From Xanthostigma xanthostigma (lineage: Eukaryota; Arthropoda; Insecta; Raphidioptera; Raphidiidae): a stretch of DNA of 64,000 bases. The notes beneath the pieces were generated by a model. The model ran no database searches. It saw nothing but the letters and a program-made list of their open reading frames with translations, and had not been told where the DNA came from. Position 1 is the stretch's first letter, and each line of letters begins with the position of its first letter. The stretch is taken from NCBI GenBank assembly GCA_963575645.1, contig OY754469.1:48938753-49002752 (forward strand), written 5' to 3'. This document shows, one piece after another, positions 54,370-64,000 of the stretch. The position numbers and the translations under genes were made by a program.

Positions 54370-56049
54370 TTTTTGCTTTTTTTATTGGTCCCCAAATAAT
54401 CGATATTCCACTGTATTTTATAGATATTGTTAATAATAATCCTTATATTGAGTTCAAGTGTGTGCTTTCACGGCCGGTGTTGATCCAAATCTTCTTGGTT
54501 TCCAGGCTTGTATGCCGTGGTCCATTGATATTTCTACCTATAATATAGTTATGAAAATATGATCTAGAATGAAAATAAAAATCATTTATTTTTTCCTTCA
54601 GAGCGGGACACCTTAAATTATTATTGTTTATTGAATTGACATCTGAGTAATGAAGATTTTGGTAGTCTTAATCAGGACCTGTCAATACTTCAGACATGTT
54701 ACAGTTTTCAGATAGTGAGTGTACGTTCGGTAGAAGAATTTTTTATTTTGACGATGTTGTGAGAAGAGGAAGAAGTCAGAAAAAAATGAAGATTTTATGC
54801 TCATTTCAGGCTAATTTTGCACTAAATCAATACAAATTGTAGCTTTTTCAAAAGGGTTTCTATTTCTAGGTTGATTCGAGATCATAACAAATTCTAAACA
54901 TTGTGAACTTGTCGTCAATTGGTATGTACGTACGTCCAAGTTGTACAAATCGCAAACTTTACCGATTCGTCTTGCCTTATTTGTTATTTTGATTATGCGT
55001 CTACGTTTTTTTTTTCATTTAATTCAGCAAGAGCAGGGTTATATAATTATAATACTATTACTTGTACCATTCATTTCTTCCTAGTTATACGAAATTAAGA
55101 TAAGGCAAACAATTTGAAAAAAAAAAACTGGGTGTAATTTTCCTGCTGTTACTTCAGTGCTTTAAATTTTTGGAGAAATATATGAAATTGACGAGTCTTC
55201 AATGTAACTGTGACCAGTATCTGGGGATCGATGGAAATTACTAGGATATTCATGTTTGTCTACCTATCAACGGCAGGGATGTCCCAACCCATAAGTAATC
55301 GGATGCGCAAAATTATTTTTTTTTGTCCTACCTGTATGACGAATTTTTAAGTAAACTTTATACAATAAAAGTTAGTATAGTCTTATTTATACACTTTCGG
55401 TTAACAGACTCAATAACTGCTGTATTTTTCTTCCGTTTCAATTTTTGTACCATTTACAATCAGGATTATTTTACTTTCTCATGCCACAACACAAACGTAA
55501 ATCCTTGGAAGATACTTTTAAATTAGCTTTGTTTAAATATTCTTAAAAATCGCGAACAGTTTATTTATTTATTCTTTATTCCTTTAAATGTGTTTACAAT
55601 TTTATCCGCTTACAAAAACGTTAAGAATTTTCCCACCCAGTTCGAAATTAAAAAAAATCACTTATTCATTCACAGCAAAATCGCAAAAAATGCCACTTTC
55701 GAAATAGTATTAAAATAAAATAATACTCATGGTAATTTGGCTGCTATAGATAGGCAAATTTATAGCGCTAGCAAATGCTAGCTCAGAGAAAAAGGAAAGT
55801 AATAAAGTGTCGTATCCTGGATACTTTCAGTAATGAGAATATTAAACAATTTTCATCCCTTGTTGTTTAGAACGTCATATAATATGTCTAAATATTTCGA
55901 TACTACATCAGTGAGCCAGTGTATCACGGGGTTACGGTTCATTTCCATTATTGTCAACAAATATCAACAGCAAACATAGTCACGATCTCTCATTTAATTG
56001 ACAAACTGTTTAAAATTCCATAATTTGAAAAAAAAACTCTCCTAGGAAA
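54370..56049. other. No recognised gene in 1.7 kb
   Basis: AT-rich. Frames at 54306-54548 and 55323-55526 are unrecognised. A small palindrome AGCGCTAGCAAATGCTAGCT lies near 55770. Confidence 0.35.
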
Positions 56050-56606
56050 AAAAATTACAGCCAATTAGGCGACGGGACCAATCCAACTTCAAAAATGTTG
56101 ACATTTGATTATAATAAAGAAAATAAAATTTCTGATATCGTGTGAGGTGACGCGGGTACTGGCTAGTATTCAATATAATATTTGCTATTCGTTGCCATGG
56201 TTACTTACATAATATGTTCCACGTCAAAAATTAATCAAAGCATGCCTAACTAGTTTATTTATGACAGATCCATAAAACCAAAGAGCGGCTGGTTTGTTTT
56301 TTATTTTAAAAATATTTCCGAAACTATAAAGTTTAGAAAAAAAAATTTGACGAAACTTTCTTGAAAAAATAAATAGAATTATAAGCCGTTATGAAAAGTA
56401 TACCATTATTATAAAAATAACACCGTTTTAGCATATATCTCTTTTGCGCATGCGCCGATTTTCTCCAAAAACAATAGGGCTCTTCATATTTACATACCAA
56501 ACATCCTTTCAAAATTTGGTTTCAATCCGCTCATCCGTTTGACCTGTATCGTGTTCACAGACAAACAGATTGACTAACAGACAGAGTTTTTCCAAAAATA
56601 TGTTTT
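56050..56606 (+). repeat. Family 2, uninterrupted copy
   Basis: Reference copy for the family, ending ATATGTTTTTTGGAT. Directly followed by a reversed SINE, so it may have been the insertion target of, or a partner for, that SINE. Confidence 0.65.
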
Positions 56607-56815
56607 TTGGATAGAATAAGGAACCATCTCGATATTTATCTGGAATTATTGAGGGAAACCATGGAAAACCTCAACAAGACGGCCGGTACAGAAATTACCG
56701 TTTTTCGGCGAGATGCAGCAGGACAAAGTCCCAGCCACATATGCCCCCGCCGGGATTCGAATCCGGTATCTTCCGAATGCGAGTCTAGTGCTCTCACCAC
56801 TACGCCACCCCGCTC
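56607..56815 (-). mobile_element. tRNA-derived SINE, head and body
   Basis: Inverse of 44932-45145. Perfect B box GGATTCGAATCC and A-box GGCGTAGTGGTGAGAG, start near 56815 (ACCGAGCGGGGTGGCG). It ends at GAGATGGTTCCTTATTC and lacks the 3' tail seen in the long copy. The open frames across it are by-products. Confidence 0.7.
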
Positions 56816-57905
56816 GGTCAACCAATCTTAATATAAACGTCTATTAACTTATCCGACAAGTCTGCTAAATTTGTCCTTACGTAAACGGAAGAACATTTGG
56901 AGAGAAAATGGAACGTCGCGCTGAACAAACGTGTTTTTAGAGGGGCACAACTGTATTACGCAAAAATATACACCATTTCGATGTATTAAATTATTAACGG
57001 CGCGCAGAATAAAACATGATTCGTTGGTTGAAAGATTTTGAAAAAAAAACAGCTGTGATTTATGATGCAGCTATGAGCATACACAGGCATTTTAATCTTT
57101 CAGCGCGCTAAGGCCTCTAATAAACAATTCATTCTAAGTGCAGAAAGAACTGTCTAAACGTACACTCTGTATACATATTTCATCTACACGCTGTTTGTGT
57201 GAGGATCGTGTCCAATCGTAAATGTTATACTCTATTCAAACCAGCTTGGAAATCACGTCTCTGGTTAAAGACCTGAATTCTTTCAATATTTTCGACTGAT
57301 CAAATTATCACAATTTACGAAATGAAACTTTAAAGAGTGGAGGTACCAGCATTTCGATTATGAAGAATGTCGCAATAGCAATTGGTTCTATAATAGCTCT
57401 TATGTGCATAGTTAGCAGATTTTACGTTTTTTGGATGAAAAGATTCAGGAAACGGAGCTCTATACACTAGTATAATACCTCCAAATTAATTTTACAGTAA
57501 CCAACAAGGGGAAGTAACTCTAATGTGAAAAGTTGTATCAAATAATTCCTTCCATGTGCCAATAAATCCGAAATTAACGTTAAATATTTTTTAAGAAAAT
57601 ACTTCGTCTTAATTAAACACGTATAGTAAAGATAAGTATGAATTAGTAATATACCTCTGAAATTGCTAGTTCATTGCTGAAATAACCACTTTTTGGCCTT
57701 TCCTGCAAATTTTACTTTTTGCACATAAGAGGTATTACAGAACCAACGACGATATGTTAAGCTAGCAGAGCAATAAGCAAACGAAACTTCGTGTGAGAAC
57801 AAACCAGAAGCGCTCCCTCCCAATCTTCCAGCAACACATCAGCGAATCTAGCAAGCGAGCTAGCTCGACATCAAAGATCGTGTACGGGGCGCTTAATGCA
57901 ATAAT
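56816..57905. other. No recognised gene
   Basis: Contains a 36-codon frame from 57360 (starts MKNVAIAIGSIIALMCIVS) with one hydrophobic segment and a basic tail. Too short to call. No repeat partner. Confidence 0.3.
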
Positions 57906-57909
57906 ACTT

Positions 57910-59095
57910 ATATACCAAGATCCTAGACCCGCGAGACCTACGTCATTTTAGTACTGCTAAGATTTTATCAGTAAATGTAAAATATCTAGTTGAAAACGTA
58001 TGCCAAGTTACTAGCTTGGAAGCGGGGGCCTTTTTAGAGATAACAGGTTCAAAAAAATCATCAATGCTCTCACTCGCACTCATATCCATGCATAATACCG
58101 TTGCGTACGTAGGTAAGCACGTGTTTTATGTATCTTTAGAACCACATCTCTAAAAGACCCCCGCTTTCAAGCTAGACAATTGGCATACGTTCTTAACTAA
58201 ATATTGTACAATATTATTTTTCAGAGGATAATAGATCAATAACGAAAAATGCTGTTAAGCTATATTTTTAATCGTTAAAAAAAATAGGTTAACTGCATTT
58301 TTCGTTATTGATCTATTATGCTCTGAAAAATAATATAATAATAATTACTAGATCTGAAACGCATATCATAAATATTGTACATTTACTGATAAAATCTTAG
58401 CAGTATAGTGATGTCGATTATCGTTACTTTTAAGTATTCGTTACTATTCGGTACTTTCGTATTAAGTAATCATTTCAACTACTCGTTACTTTGATTACTT
58501 AGGTTACATACTAGTGATGTCGATTATCGTGACTTTTATGTATTCGTTACTACTATAGGTACTTGGGTATTAAGTAATCATTTCAACTACTGGTTACTTT
58601 GATTACTTAAGTTACATACATAAAATTACGTAGTGTCTGAACCAACAAATAATATTGCGTATAAAAACGTACTGAATAAAATAAATATCGACACAAGACG
58701 ATTACTGACCGCGAAATATCAACATATCAACAATACAATAATACACAATTAATTTTGCTAAGGGCTATTGATATCGGCGGCATATTTATATTATACGTAT
58801 CAGCTATCAGCGGCTCCTTTGTAGTGCTCCGAAATCTTAATGTTCGCAGGAACTCAATGAATATCCTTATACTCGCATAATAAAATAATCAATAGTAATC
58901 AATAATCAATAGTAATCAATAGTAATCATTCAAGCAAAAGTAACGATTTACTTTTTAAATCGGTAATCGTTACTTCGGGTATTCTAGAGTAACGAGTAGT
59001 TTCGTATCGTATCGTTACTTTGTCGACATCTCTATAGCAGTAATAATTTAAATGACGTAGGTTTGGCGGGTCTGGGATCTTGGCCTATAAAGTAT
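57910..59095. mobile_element. Multi-arm palindrome, split by a hAT element
   Basis: Outer arms: CCAAGATCCTAGACCCGC...GACCTACGTCATTTTAGTAC...TGCTAAGATTTTATCAG at the left, with the inverse at the right divided between 58360-58405 and 59035-59088. Inside are two more palindromes: GCGGGGGCCTTTTTAGAG / CTCTAAAAGACCCCCGC, and GATAATAGATCAATAACG / CGTTATTGATCTATTATG. No coding sequence. Confidence 0.7.
58406..59034. mobile_element. hAT-type element, copy 2, nested
   Basis: Same family as 7668-8364. TAGTGATGTCGATTATCG start and TCGACATCTCTA end, flanked by TAGCAGTA (58398-58405, 59035-59042). A second start-like sequence at 58513 shows the first 105 bp or so are duplicated in tandem. Confidence 0.9.
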
Positions 59096-59489
59096 AACAA
59101 ATATCAAAAATATGTTTTGGTGTGAGCAGGGCTTAAGTTTGCAAATGAATGCTGCCTGGAACAAATTTTATACTTAATATAAACCGCACTGAGAGAAAGG
59201 TAGCAGGCTATCGGGTTCAGAAGTTCAACACCAAATCTAATATTATTTTCAATGTGCAGCTAATTGAGTATTCCACTACTGCAGCCCATTTCATTATATA
59301 TTCAATACGTTCGTAGCCAGGATTATTCACGGTCGACTATCGTTTATGTGCGCCACACGTTATCAAAGTAGTTACGTTATCCATTCTATATGAATGCATT
59401 ACTTTTATGTCGAACAAAGACAATTTCAAAGGTTGAATTTATTACAGTTCGAACTCCACAAGTGGGGAAGGGTACTAATTTTTTTCACG
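59096..59489. other. No recognised feature
   Basis: AT-rich; nothing supported. Confidence 0.35.
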
Positions 59490-59720
59490 ACGTGGATGAC
59501 TTATTTTTAAGTAGGTAACCATGCAAACGAAAAATAAAATTATAATTACTAGCCGTTACCCGCGTCACCGCATGCGTTAACAAACATTTTATTTATTGAA
59601 GAGTTCTAATTAGACGTTAATAAAAGATTTGAATTTTTATTTTCTTTATTATAACATGTCAAATGTCAATATTTTTGAAGTTGGAAGGTCCCATTGCCTA
59701 ATTAGCTGGATTTTTTTAAA
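59490..59720 (-). repeat. Family 2, reverse copy with PLE tail inside
   Basis: ACGACGTGGATGACTTA, GTAGGTAACCATG, GTTACCCGCGTCACCGCATG and GTCAATATTTTTGAAGTTGG follow the family 2 order. They are interrupted at 59589-59634 by GAAGAGTTCTAATTAGACG...AAAAGATTT, a solo PLE tail in an AT-rich target. Confidence 0.6.
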
Positions 59721-59739
59721 GAGTAATTGCAATTAATAT

Positions 59740-59959
59740 GTTTGTTTTTGTCGGACGAACAAATTTTTATTTACATTTTGCAACATTTTTCATTGATGCT
59801 CCGCTCCTATTGGTCGTAGCGTGATATTATATAGCCTATAGCCTTCCTTGATAAATGAGCTATCCACAAAAAAAAAAATTTCAATTCGAACCAGTAGTTC
59901 CTGAGATTAGCGCGTTCAAACAAACAAACAAACTATTCAGCTTTATATATTAGTATAGA
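59740..59959 (-). mobile_element. Helitron A, 5' half only
   Basis: Start at 59959 (TCTATACTAATATATAAAGC in reverse) through the TCGGACGAACAAAT segment. Truncated near 59740, before the hairpin end. Confidence 0.7.
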
Positions 59960-60596
59960 TTATTTATCCGATCTACAAAAGCAACTAGTAAACGTTTAAA
60001 GATCGTTGGTGGTGGCAGCGCAAAACAACGATCATTTGCTCTCTGAGCTTTACATTTGTATTTATACACTATGATTGCTGTAAACCTGATGGAATTAACA
60101 GGAATCGTGTAGCAAGCTAGACACTGTACACAATGGCAATGATAAAACAGAATCTCATTTTTGGAGATTGGATTATACCTTATGTATTTGAATATTACCC
60201 ACCGATACGCTCATTTTGTTGTATACAGTGCGTTCTCTAAAATGGCACGATCGTGTGTCTTCTGTATCTTACACAATAATTGAATTAAAAAGATCGTCGC
60301 AAACTACGCGATATGGGTCCAGTACGATAACACTATGCACCCAAATTTTGAAATTTTTTTTTTAAGTCATAGAAAACGATAAATTTTGACGTTCAAAAAA
60401 AAAACTTTGCGTATTATTCACAAATTTCCTCAAAAATACGTGAAAAAAATGGAACTACTTTTCGTCTTTCACTGTCATTTTTTGAATCTAACCAATCAAA
60501 AATCACAAATACACGTCATAGCAGCTGGTGTAGAATTATTGTATAACTATCTCACTCTGTATGCAGCTTTCGATTGTGTTATGGAAGCAGGGTCGT
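59960..60596. other. No recognised gene
   Basis: AT-rich; the frame at 60386-60646 is unrecognised and runs into the next repeat. Confidence 0.35.
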
Positions 60597-61200
60597 ATTT
60601 AGATTCGCATACCCGTTTATCATTCACCCCGGAATTGTTTTTTTAAAAACTCAACATTTGCCCCTTCCCGTTTCACTGCGTGACAATTCGCATACCCCTT
60701 TATCGTTCACCCCAGAATTACAATTCGCATACCCGTTTATCGTTCACCCCGGAATTGTTTTTTTAAAAACTCCACATTTGCCCCTTCCCGTTTCACTGCG
60801 AGACAATTCGCATACCCCTTTATCAAAAAAAGCGGTGGTTTTCAATCTTCATGAAAATGTGAGTTTTAAATTTAAAATTCGTTATATAAATTAAAATATC
60901 CAAATACGACTCTACCCTGAACGTTCAATTGTATTTCATTCCAACCAATCTTTGTTTATCATACATACAGGTATATATAACTTTCTCTTTTCTTATCACT
61001 ATATGAGACAAGATAGCGATCGCTGTAATAAATAATATACTCTCAACTTACTATACCATAATTATTTAATTTTTTTAAATTAATTTTTAAAAATTAATTT
61101 TCCGCACTTAAAACAACCAATAACGCTGTTATATGTTATATAAAACAATAATTGTGAATTTCCAGTGGATATTTTGCATAGCAAGTTATCGTACTCTTAC
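60597..61200. repeat. Repeat with internal minisatellite, copy 2
   Basis: ATTCGCATACCC(G/C)TTTATC, TTCACCCCGGAATTG, TTTTTTAAAAACT and CCCTTCCCGTTTCACTGCG recur about two to three times (60603-60823). The right part shares TTTTCCGCACTTAAAAC, ATGTTATATAAAA and TGGATATTTTGCAT with 1998-2272. Same family as 1737-2272. Confidence 0.6.
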
Positions 61201-61651
61201 CACGCGATATATTTCCAAAAATAACCCGTTTCGAGATCCACAAAATTTTGGTTGATTTGTTGCCGATAGATTGTATTAATGTGCTGCCGGTAAATGCAGC
61301 TCAAAGCCGATCTAAATAATATTTATTTTCTGAAAACAACATCTACGAAATCGATACTTGTCAATAATTAATTGCAATATTTATTATAATCAAAATATCG
61401 TAAACACTATTATGGAAACTAAGGGCGGTCGAATAAAAAAAGTATTAAAGTGATTTACATATCAAGAAAAAACAAAGTTGAATCAGCCTATTTCGAAGTT
61501 GCACAATAAGCTCCAGAAACAAAAGAATATAGGCAACACAAACAATATTATACAGGGACATTGTGTTTGTAATGTCATGTTACTATATATTCAGTTACTT
61601 GGGCGAATAGAAAGCTTACTACACATTGAACAGACGAGTCAGTCAATGACA
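61201..61651. other. No recognised feature
   Basis: AT-rich; the 64-codon frame at 61478-61672 is unrecognised and crosses the Helitron start. Confidence 0.35.
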
Positions 61652-62246
61652 TCATATATATTAATACGCTAAGGTTACGGATGTTTGCCTCCCTTTTTAG
61701 AAAAAACCTCACAATTACTCCACATAAATTATATATAATTTTACAGATAATTGCTTGCTCTACTGACATCGACAACTAAAAAATTTATTATTGCTTTTGT
61801 TTTTGTAATTTAATTAAAATACAGCAACGCTGAACAACGTCTGTCATCTGACGGCTTTAATTTTGAAACAGCGTCAATACTTCGATCTGTCATCTGAACT
61901 TCATATTGTAATACAACAGACACAATACTGCATACTGCCATCTGACGGCTTTAATTTTGAAACAGCGAGCAACGCTGAACAACGTAACAGCAATGCTGCA
62001 TGATGCCATCTGACGGCTTAGCTCAACGCTTTTGCTACTTGCGCCTCTATATGACAATTTTAGTAAAATATTTCTTCGATCTGTCATCTGAGCTTCATAT
62101 TGTAAGACAACAAAAAGAAGAATGTTACGAGCAGTGTGCAAAATTAGAAACGAATTGAATACCTGCAATCATATTTAAAAAATAATTTTGTAAAGTGATA
62201 ATTATTATACTTATTTAGTGCGAATAATTCGCACAGGTCACACTAG
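61652..62246 (+). mobile_element. Helitron C, copy 3
   Basis: A|TCATATATATTAATACGC start. Perfect hairpin GTGCGAATAATTCGCAC, AGGTCACA and CTAG|T end. Contains the direct CATCTGACGGCTTTAATTTT / GATCTGTCATCTGA array and the minus-strand frame shared with copy 1. Confidence 0.87.
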
Positions 62247-62280
62247 TTAGGTTGATAATAATATAATAAATTCTTCTAAT

Positions 62281-62479
62281 TCCCAAATGGAGCATAGGGC
62301 CTCTACGAAAATTTTGAATCGAGTCCTATCCTTTACCATATTTTTGACTTGAAGCCAGATAGTTCCCTGTTCCATAACTTCTTCACGAACAGTTCTGTGG
62401 GTTCCAATCCAGGGCTCCAAGCTATGTCATCAGTGTTTCGTAGCGTGTGTCCAATCCAATTCCTTTTTCTACGATTTAT
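62281..62479 (-). pseudogene. Non-LTR retrotransposon ORF2 C-terminal relic
   Basis: The minus-strand translation gives RRKRNWIGHTLRNTDDIA, then (one codon stopped, then frameshifted) KDRTRFKIFVEALCSIWE. This fits the W-I-G-H-x-L-R ... D-R-x-x-W/F-x-x-F-V-x-A-L-C-S-x-W-E signature found downstream of the reverse transcriptase in many animal LINEs. The palm domain and 3' end are missing. Inactive. Confidence 0.65.
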
Positions 62480-63267
62480 AGTACATTAGTTAGAGCTGTG
62501 ACTTTTTAATTTTTTTTAGTCGGTTACCGGTTAATAATTTTGGAATAATCGGCACTCAAACAACTTAATGAGTGAAAATCGGTTACCGCTTAACCGGTTT
62601 TTACATACTCATAACCGTGCCCCCAACGGCCCACACTATGAACGTCCAGAATCCTCTACCCCCTGCGCCTCTTCCATCTTCCTCCCCACACCTCCCAACC
62701 GCTGCGTCTCCACCCCACCATGTTCCCACCTTCTCCTTTCTAGATATTTACCAATTCCATAAAAACTTGCGAGTGATTCGGAAAAATAAATCTGTCTCTG
62801 GAGAACGATCTTTATATTCGACTTTTTTTTTCAGTGTTCCAGTTCGGCATCTCGACAAGGTCCTGTAGGAGCGTTGTGCGGTCAGGTCGAAATACTGCAG
62901 TAGGGAAACGAATAATAAACGATGGTAATATTTCAAACGTGTACACAATATTAGACAAGTCTGTCTGTATGATGTAGGTGTTCGTAGTAGGCCTTTCCAG
63001 TCGCTACAAACGCCCCTATATAATACATCAAGTGATCGAGAAATATTCTACAGATGCTGGGTTCCACGACGCTGTCTGCAAAAAATCTGGGCTGGTAATC
63101 TTATCAAATGTCATGATTTTTATGAGCGTAAGAACAAAAATTCGATTCATTGTAGCGTCATGCGCGCCACTGCAAAGAAGAAGGATCTAGGGATTAGATC
63201 ATGTGAAACCCCGTCATATACCATATACTATAAAAACCGACTGTACAGCGATAGGCTGTGTTGGGTG
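62480..63267. other. No recognised gene
   Basis: GTCGGTTACCGGTTAA and CGGTTACCGCTTAACCGG around 62520-62600 are short inverted/direct motifs. Frames at 62568-62868 and 62978-63190 are unrecognised. Confidence 0.3.
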
Positions 63268-63325
63268 AGAGGTATAGTGGCTGCCTCGTACGCAAAAGGT
63301 CGTAGACTTGATTTCAGCAGTTTTT
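63268..63325 (+). repeat. Possible tRNA-like SINE head
   Basis: GAGAGGTATAGTGGCTGCC, CGTACGCAAAAGGTCGTAG and ACTTGATTTCAGCAG resemble A-box, anticodon and T-arm regions of a tRNA-derived SINE, followed by a T-run. Decayed and uncertain. Confidence 0.25.
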
Positions 63326-63424
63326 TTTTTGCATTTATTATATATTCTATCTATATTTATTTATATTTTTTCAGTTTTACCGGTTCTATAAGTGGAATAC
63401 TAATTTAAATCAAATTTTACAGTA

Positions 63425-63720
63425 TTTTTTCGTTTTGAGGTCCCACGAAACCAGGAAACATATTTTTGGAAAAACTCTGTTTTTTGGTTATGTGAGCACG
63501 ACACATGCAAATTAACTGCTCATCGGATAATTATTTTGGTAAGTTGATTTACATATTAATACGAAGTACCCTATTATTTTTGGAGAAAATAAGCGCATGC
63601 GCAGAAGAAATATAACGTTGTTTTTTCAGCTCTATTTTTTATTCATTTTTTCAAGATAAATTTATGAGAAAAATGTGTAACCCTTATAGTTTCGTAAATA
63701 TTTTGTATGTATATGTGTAA
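63425..63720 (-). repeat. Family 2 tail, diverged reverse copy
   Basis: AACATATTTTTGGAAAAACTC, GTGAGCACGACAC, TCATCGGATAAT and GCGCATGCGCAGAAGAAATAT correspond in reverse to the 3' part of family 2, with many changes. Confidence 0.5.
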
Positions 63721-63873
63721 CCAGTTTTAATTCTGTAGTGTGTAGAGTAAAATGCACAGTATATTTTTTAATATAAATAACATTAGACTTACAACAAAAT
63801 TATTGTCGAAAATACACAAAAAAAAGACGGGTTGCACACCGGGAGTGCCGGCAGAAGTGAAAACTTGAATATT

Positions 63874-63960
63874 ACCTCTACTCTCCATTCGTCTTACGAA
63901 TTTTCGATCAGTTTGCCCATACCTCTACTCTCCATCCATCTTACGAATTTTCGATCAGTG
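63874..63960. repeat. 47-bp tandem duplication
   Basis: ACCTCTACTCTCCAT(T/C)C, then (G/A)TCTTACGAATTTTCGATCAGT, occurs at 63874 and again at 63921. Not seen elsewhere in the window. Confidence 0.8.
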
Positions 63961-64000
63961 TCCTGACGCGAGTTTAACATTTTTTACTCATTACAAAAAA

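Noticed and set aside
56607-56831. 74-codon frame ending in a serine-rich tail
   Set aside because: It lies entirely in a tRNA-derived SINE and is a by-product of its sequence.
62489-62600. hAT-like start at TTAGAGCTGTGAC
   Set aside because: No opposite end and no 8-bp duplication could be found.

Overview
The window looks like AT-rich, gene-poor nuclear DNA of an animal, most likely an insect. Supporting this are tRNA-derived SINEs with A and B boxes, Helitrons, hAT, PIF/Harbinger and pogo-like DNA elements, Penelope-like retroelements, and splice-type signals. No operon, bacterial promoter pattern, CRISPR array, rRNA gene or phage module is visible. The repeat spectrum would fit a hemipteran such as an aphid or whitefly, but I cannot name the species. 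No complete protein-coding gene can be supported. Nearly all short open frames are chance frames in AT-rich or repeated DNA.

Possible host coding sequence is limited to two internal exon candidates on the + strand. One is at 9649-9767 (39 codons, good polypyrimidine tract, AG and GT borders, product not recognised). The other is at 42950-43094 (resembles part of the extracellular domain of a Cys-loop ligand-gated channel). If either is real, most of the window is intronic or intergenic DNA. A cysteine-rich 65-codon frame (8762-8959) and several CpG-rich patches (4860-5065, 17290-17760, 24440-24700, 44390-44520, 48065-48300) are the other non-repetitive places worth attention.

The rest is a layered deposit of mobile elements, many bounded exactly by target-site duplications (TSDs). 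hAT-type elements with 8-bp duplications lie at 6721-7227, 7668-8364, 26450-26651, 49852-50040 and 58406-59034. PIF/Harbinger-type MITEs with TTA/TAA duplications lie at 2278-2471, 5460-5654 and 11721-11930. TTAA-flanked elements lie at 9843-10021, 28510-29091, 41172-41730 and 45813-46463. A MULE-like foldback with a 10-bp duplication lies at 63-436, and a pogo-like element with a transposase relic at 22488-22983. Several Helitron families (A|TC start, hairpin, CTAG|T end) occur throughout. Family 1 elements, flanked by A-runs, are found at six places, twice inside copies of a LINE-tail repeat called family 2 here.

The most informative system is a Penelope-like retroelement (PLE) family. One copy (35190-35873) carries a decayed GIY-YIG endonuclease and has a 14-bp target duplication. 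Its terminal modules contain a hammerhead-ribozyme-like core. A second module with CCAAT and TATA boxes and a 51-bp GT-AG mini-intron (3086-3397, 13990-14331) is joined to the same short tail of about 35 bp that ends the ribozyme-type copies. A second striking structure is a decayed tRNA-Lys(CTT) sequence inserted, with its flanks, into a Helitron family and then amplified with it (three copies). Nested insertions (hAT in Helitron, hAT in a multi-arm palindrome, family 1 in family 2, PLE tail in family 2) give a relative chronology of the region.
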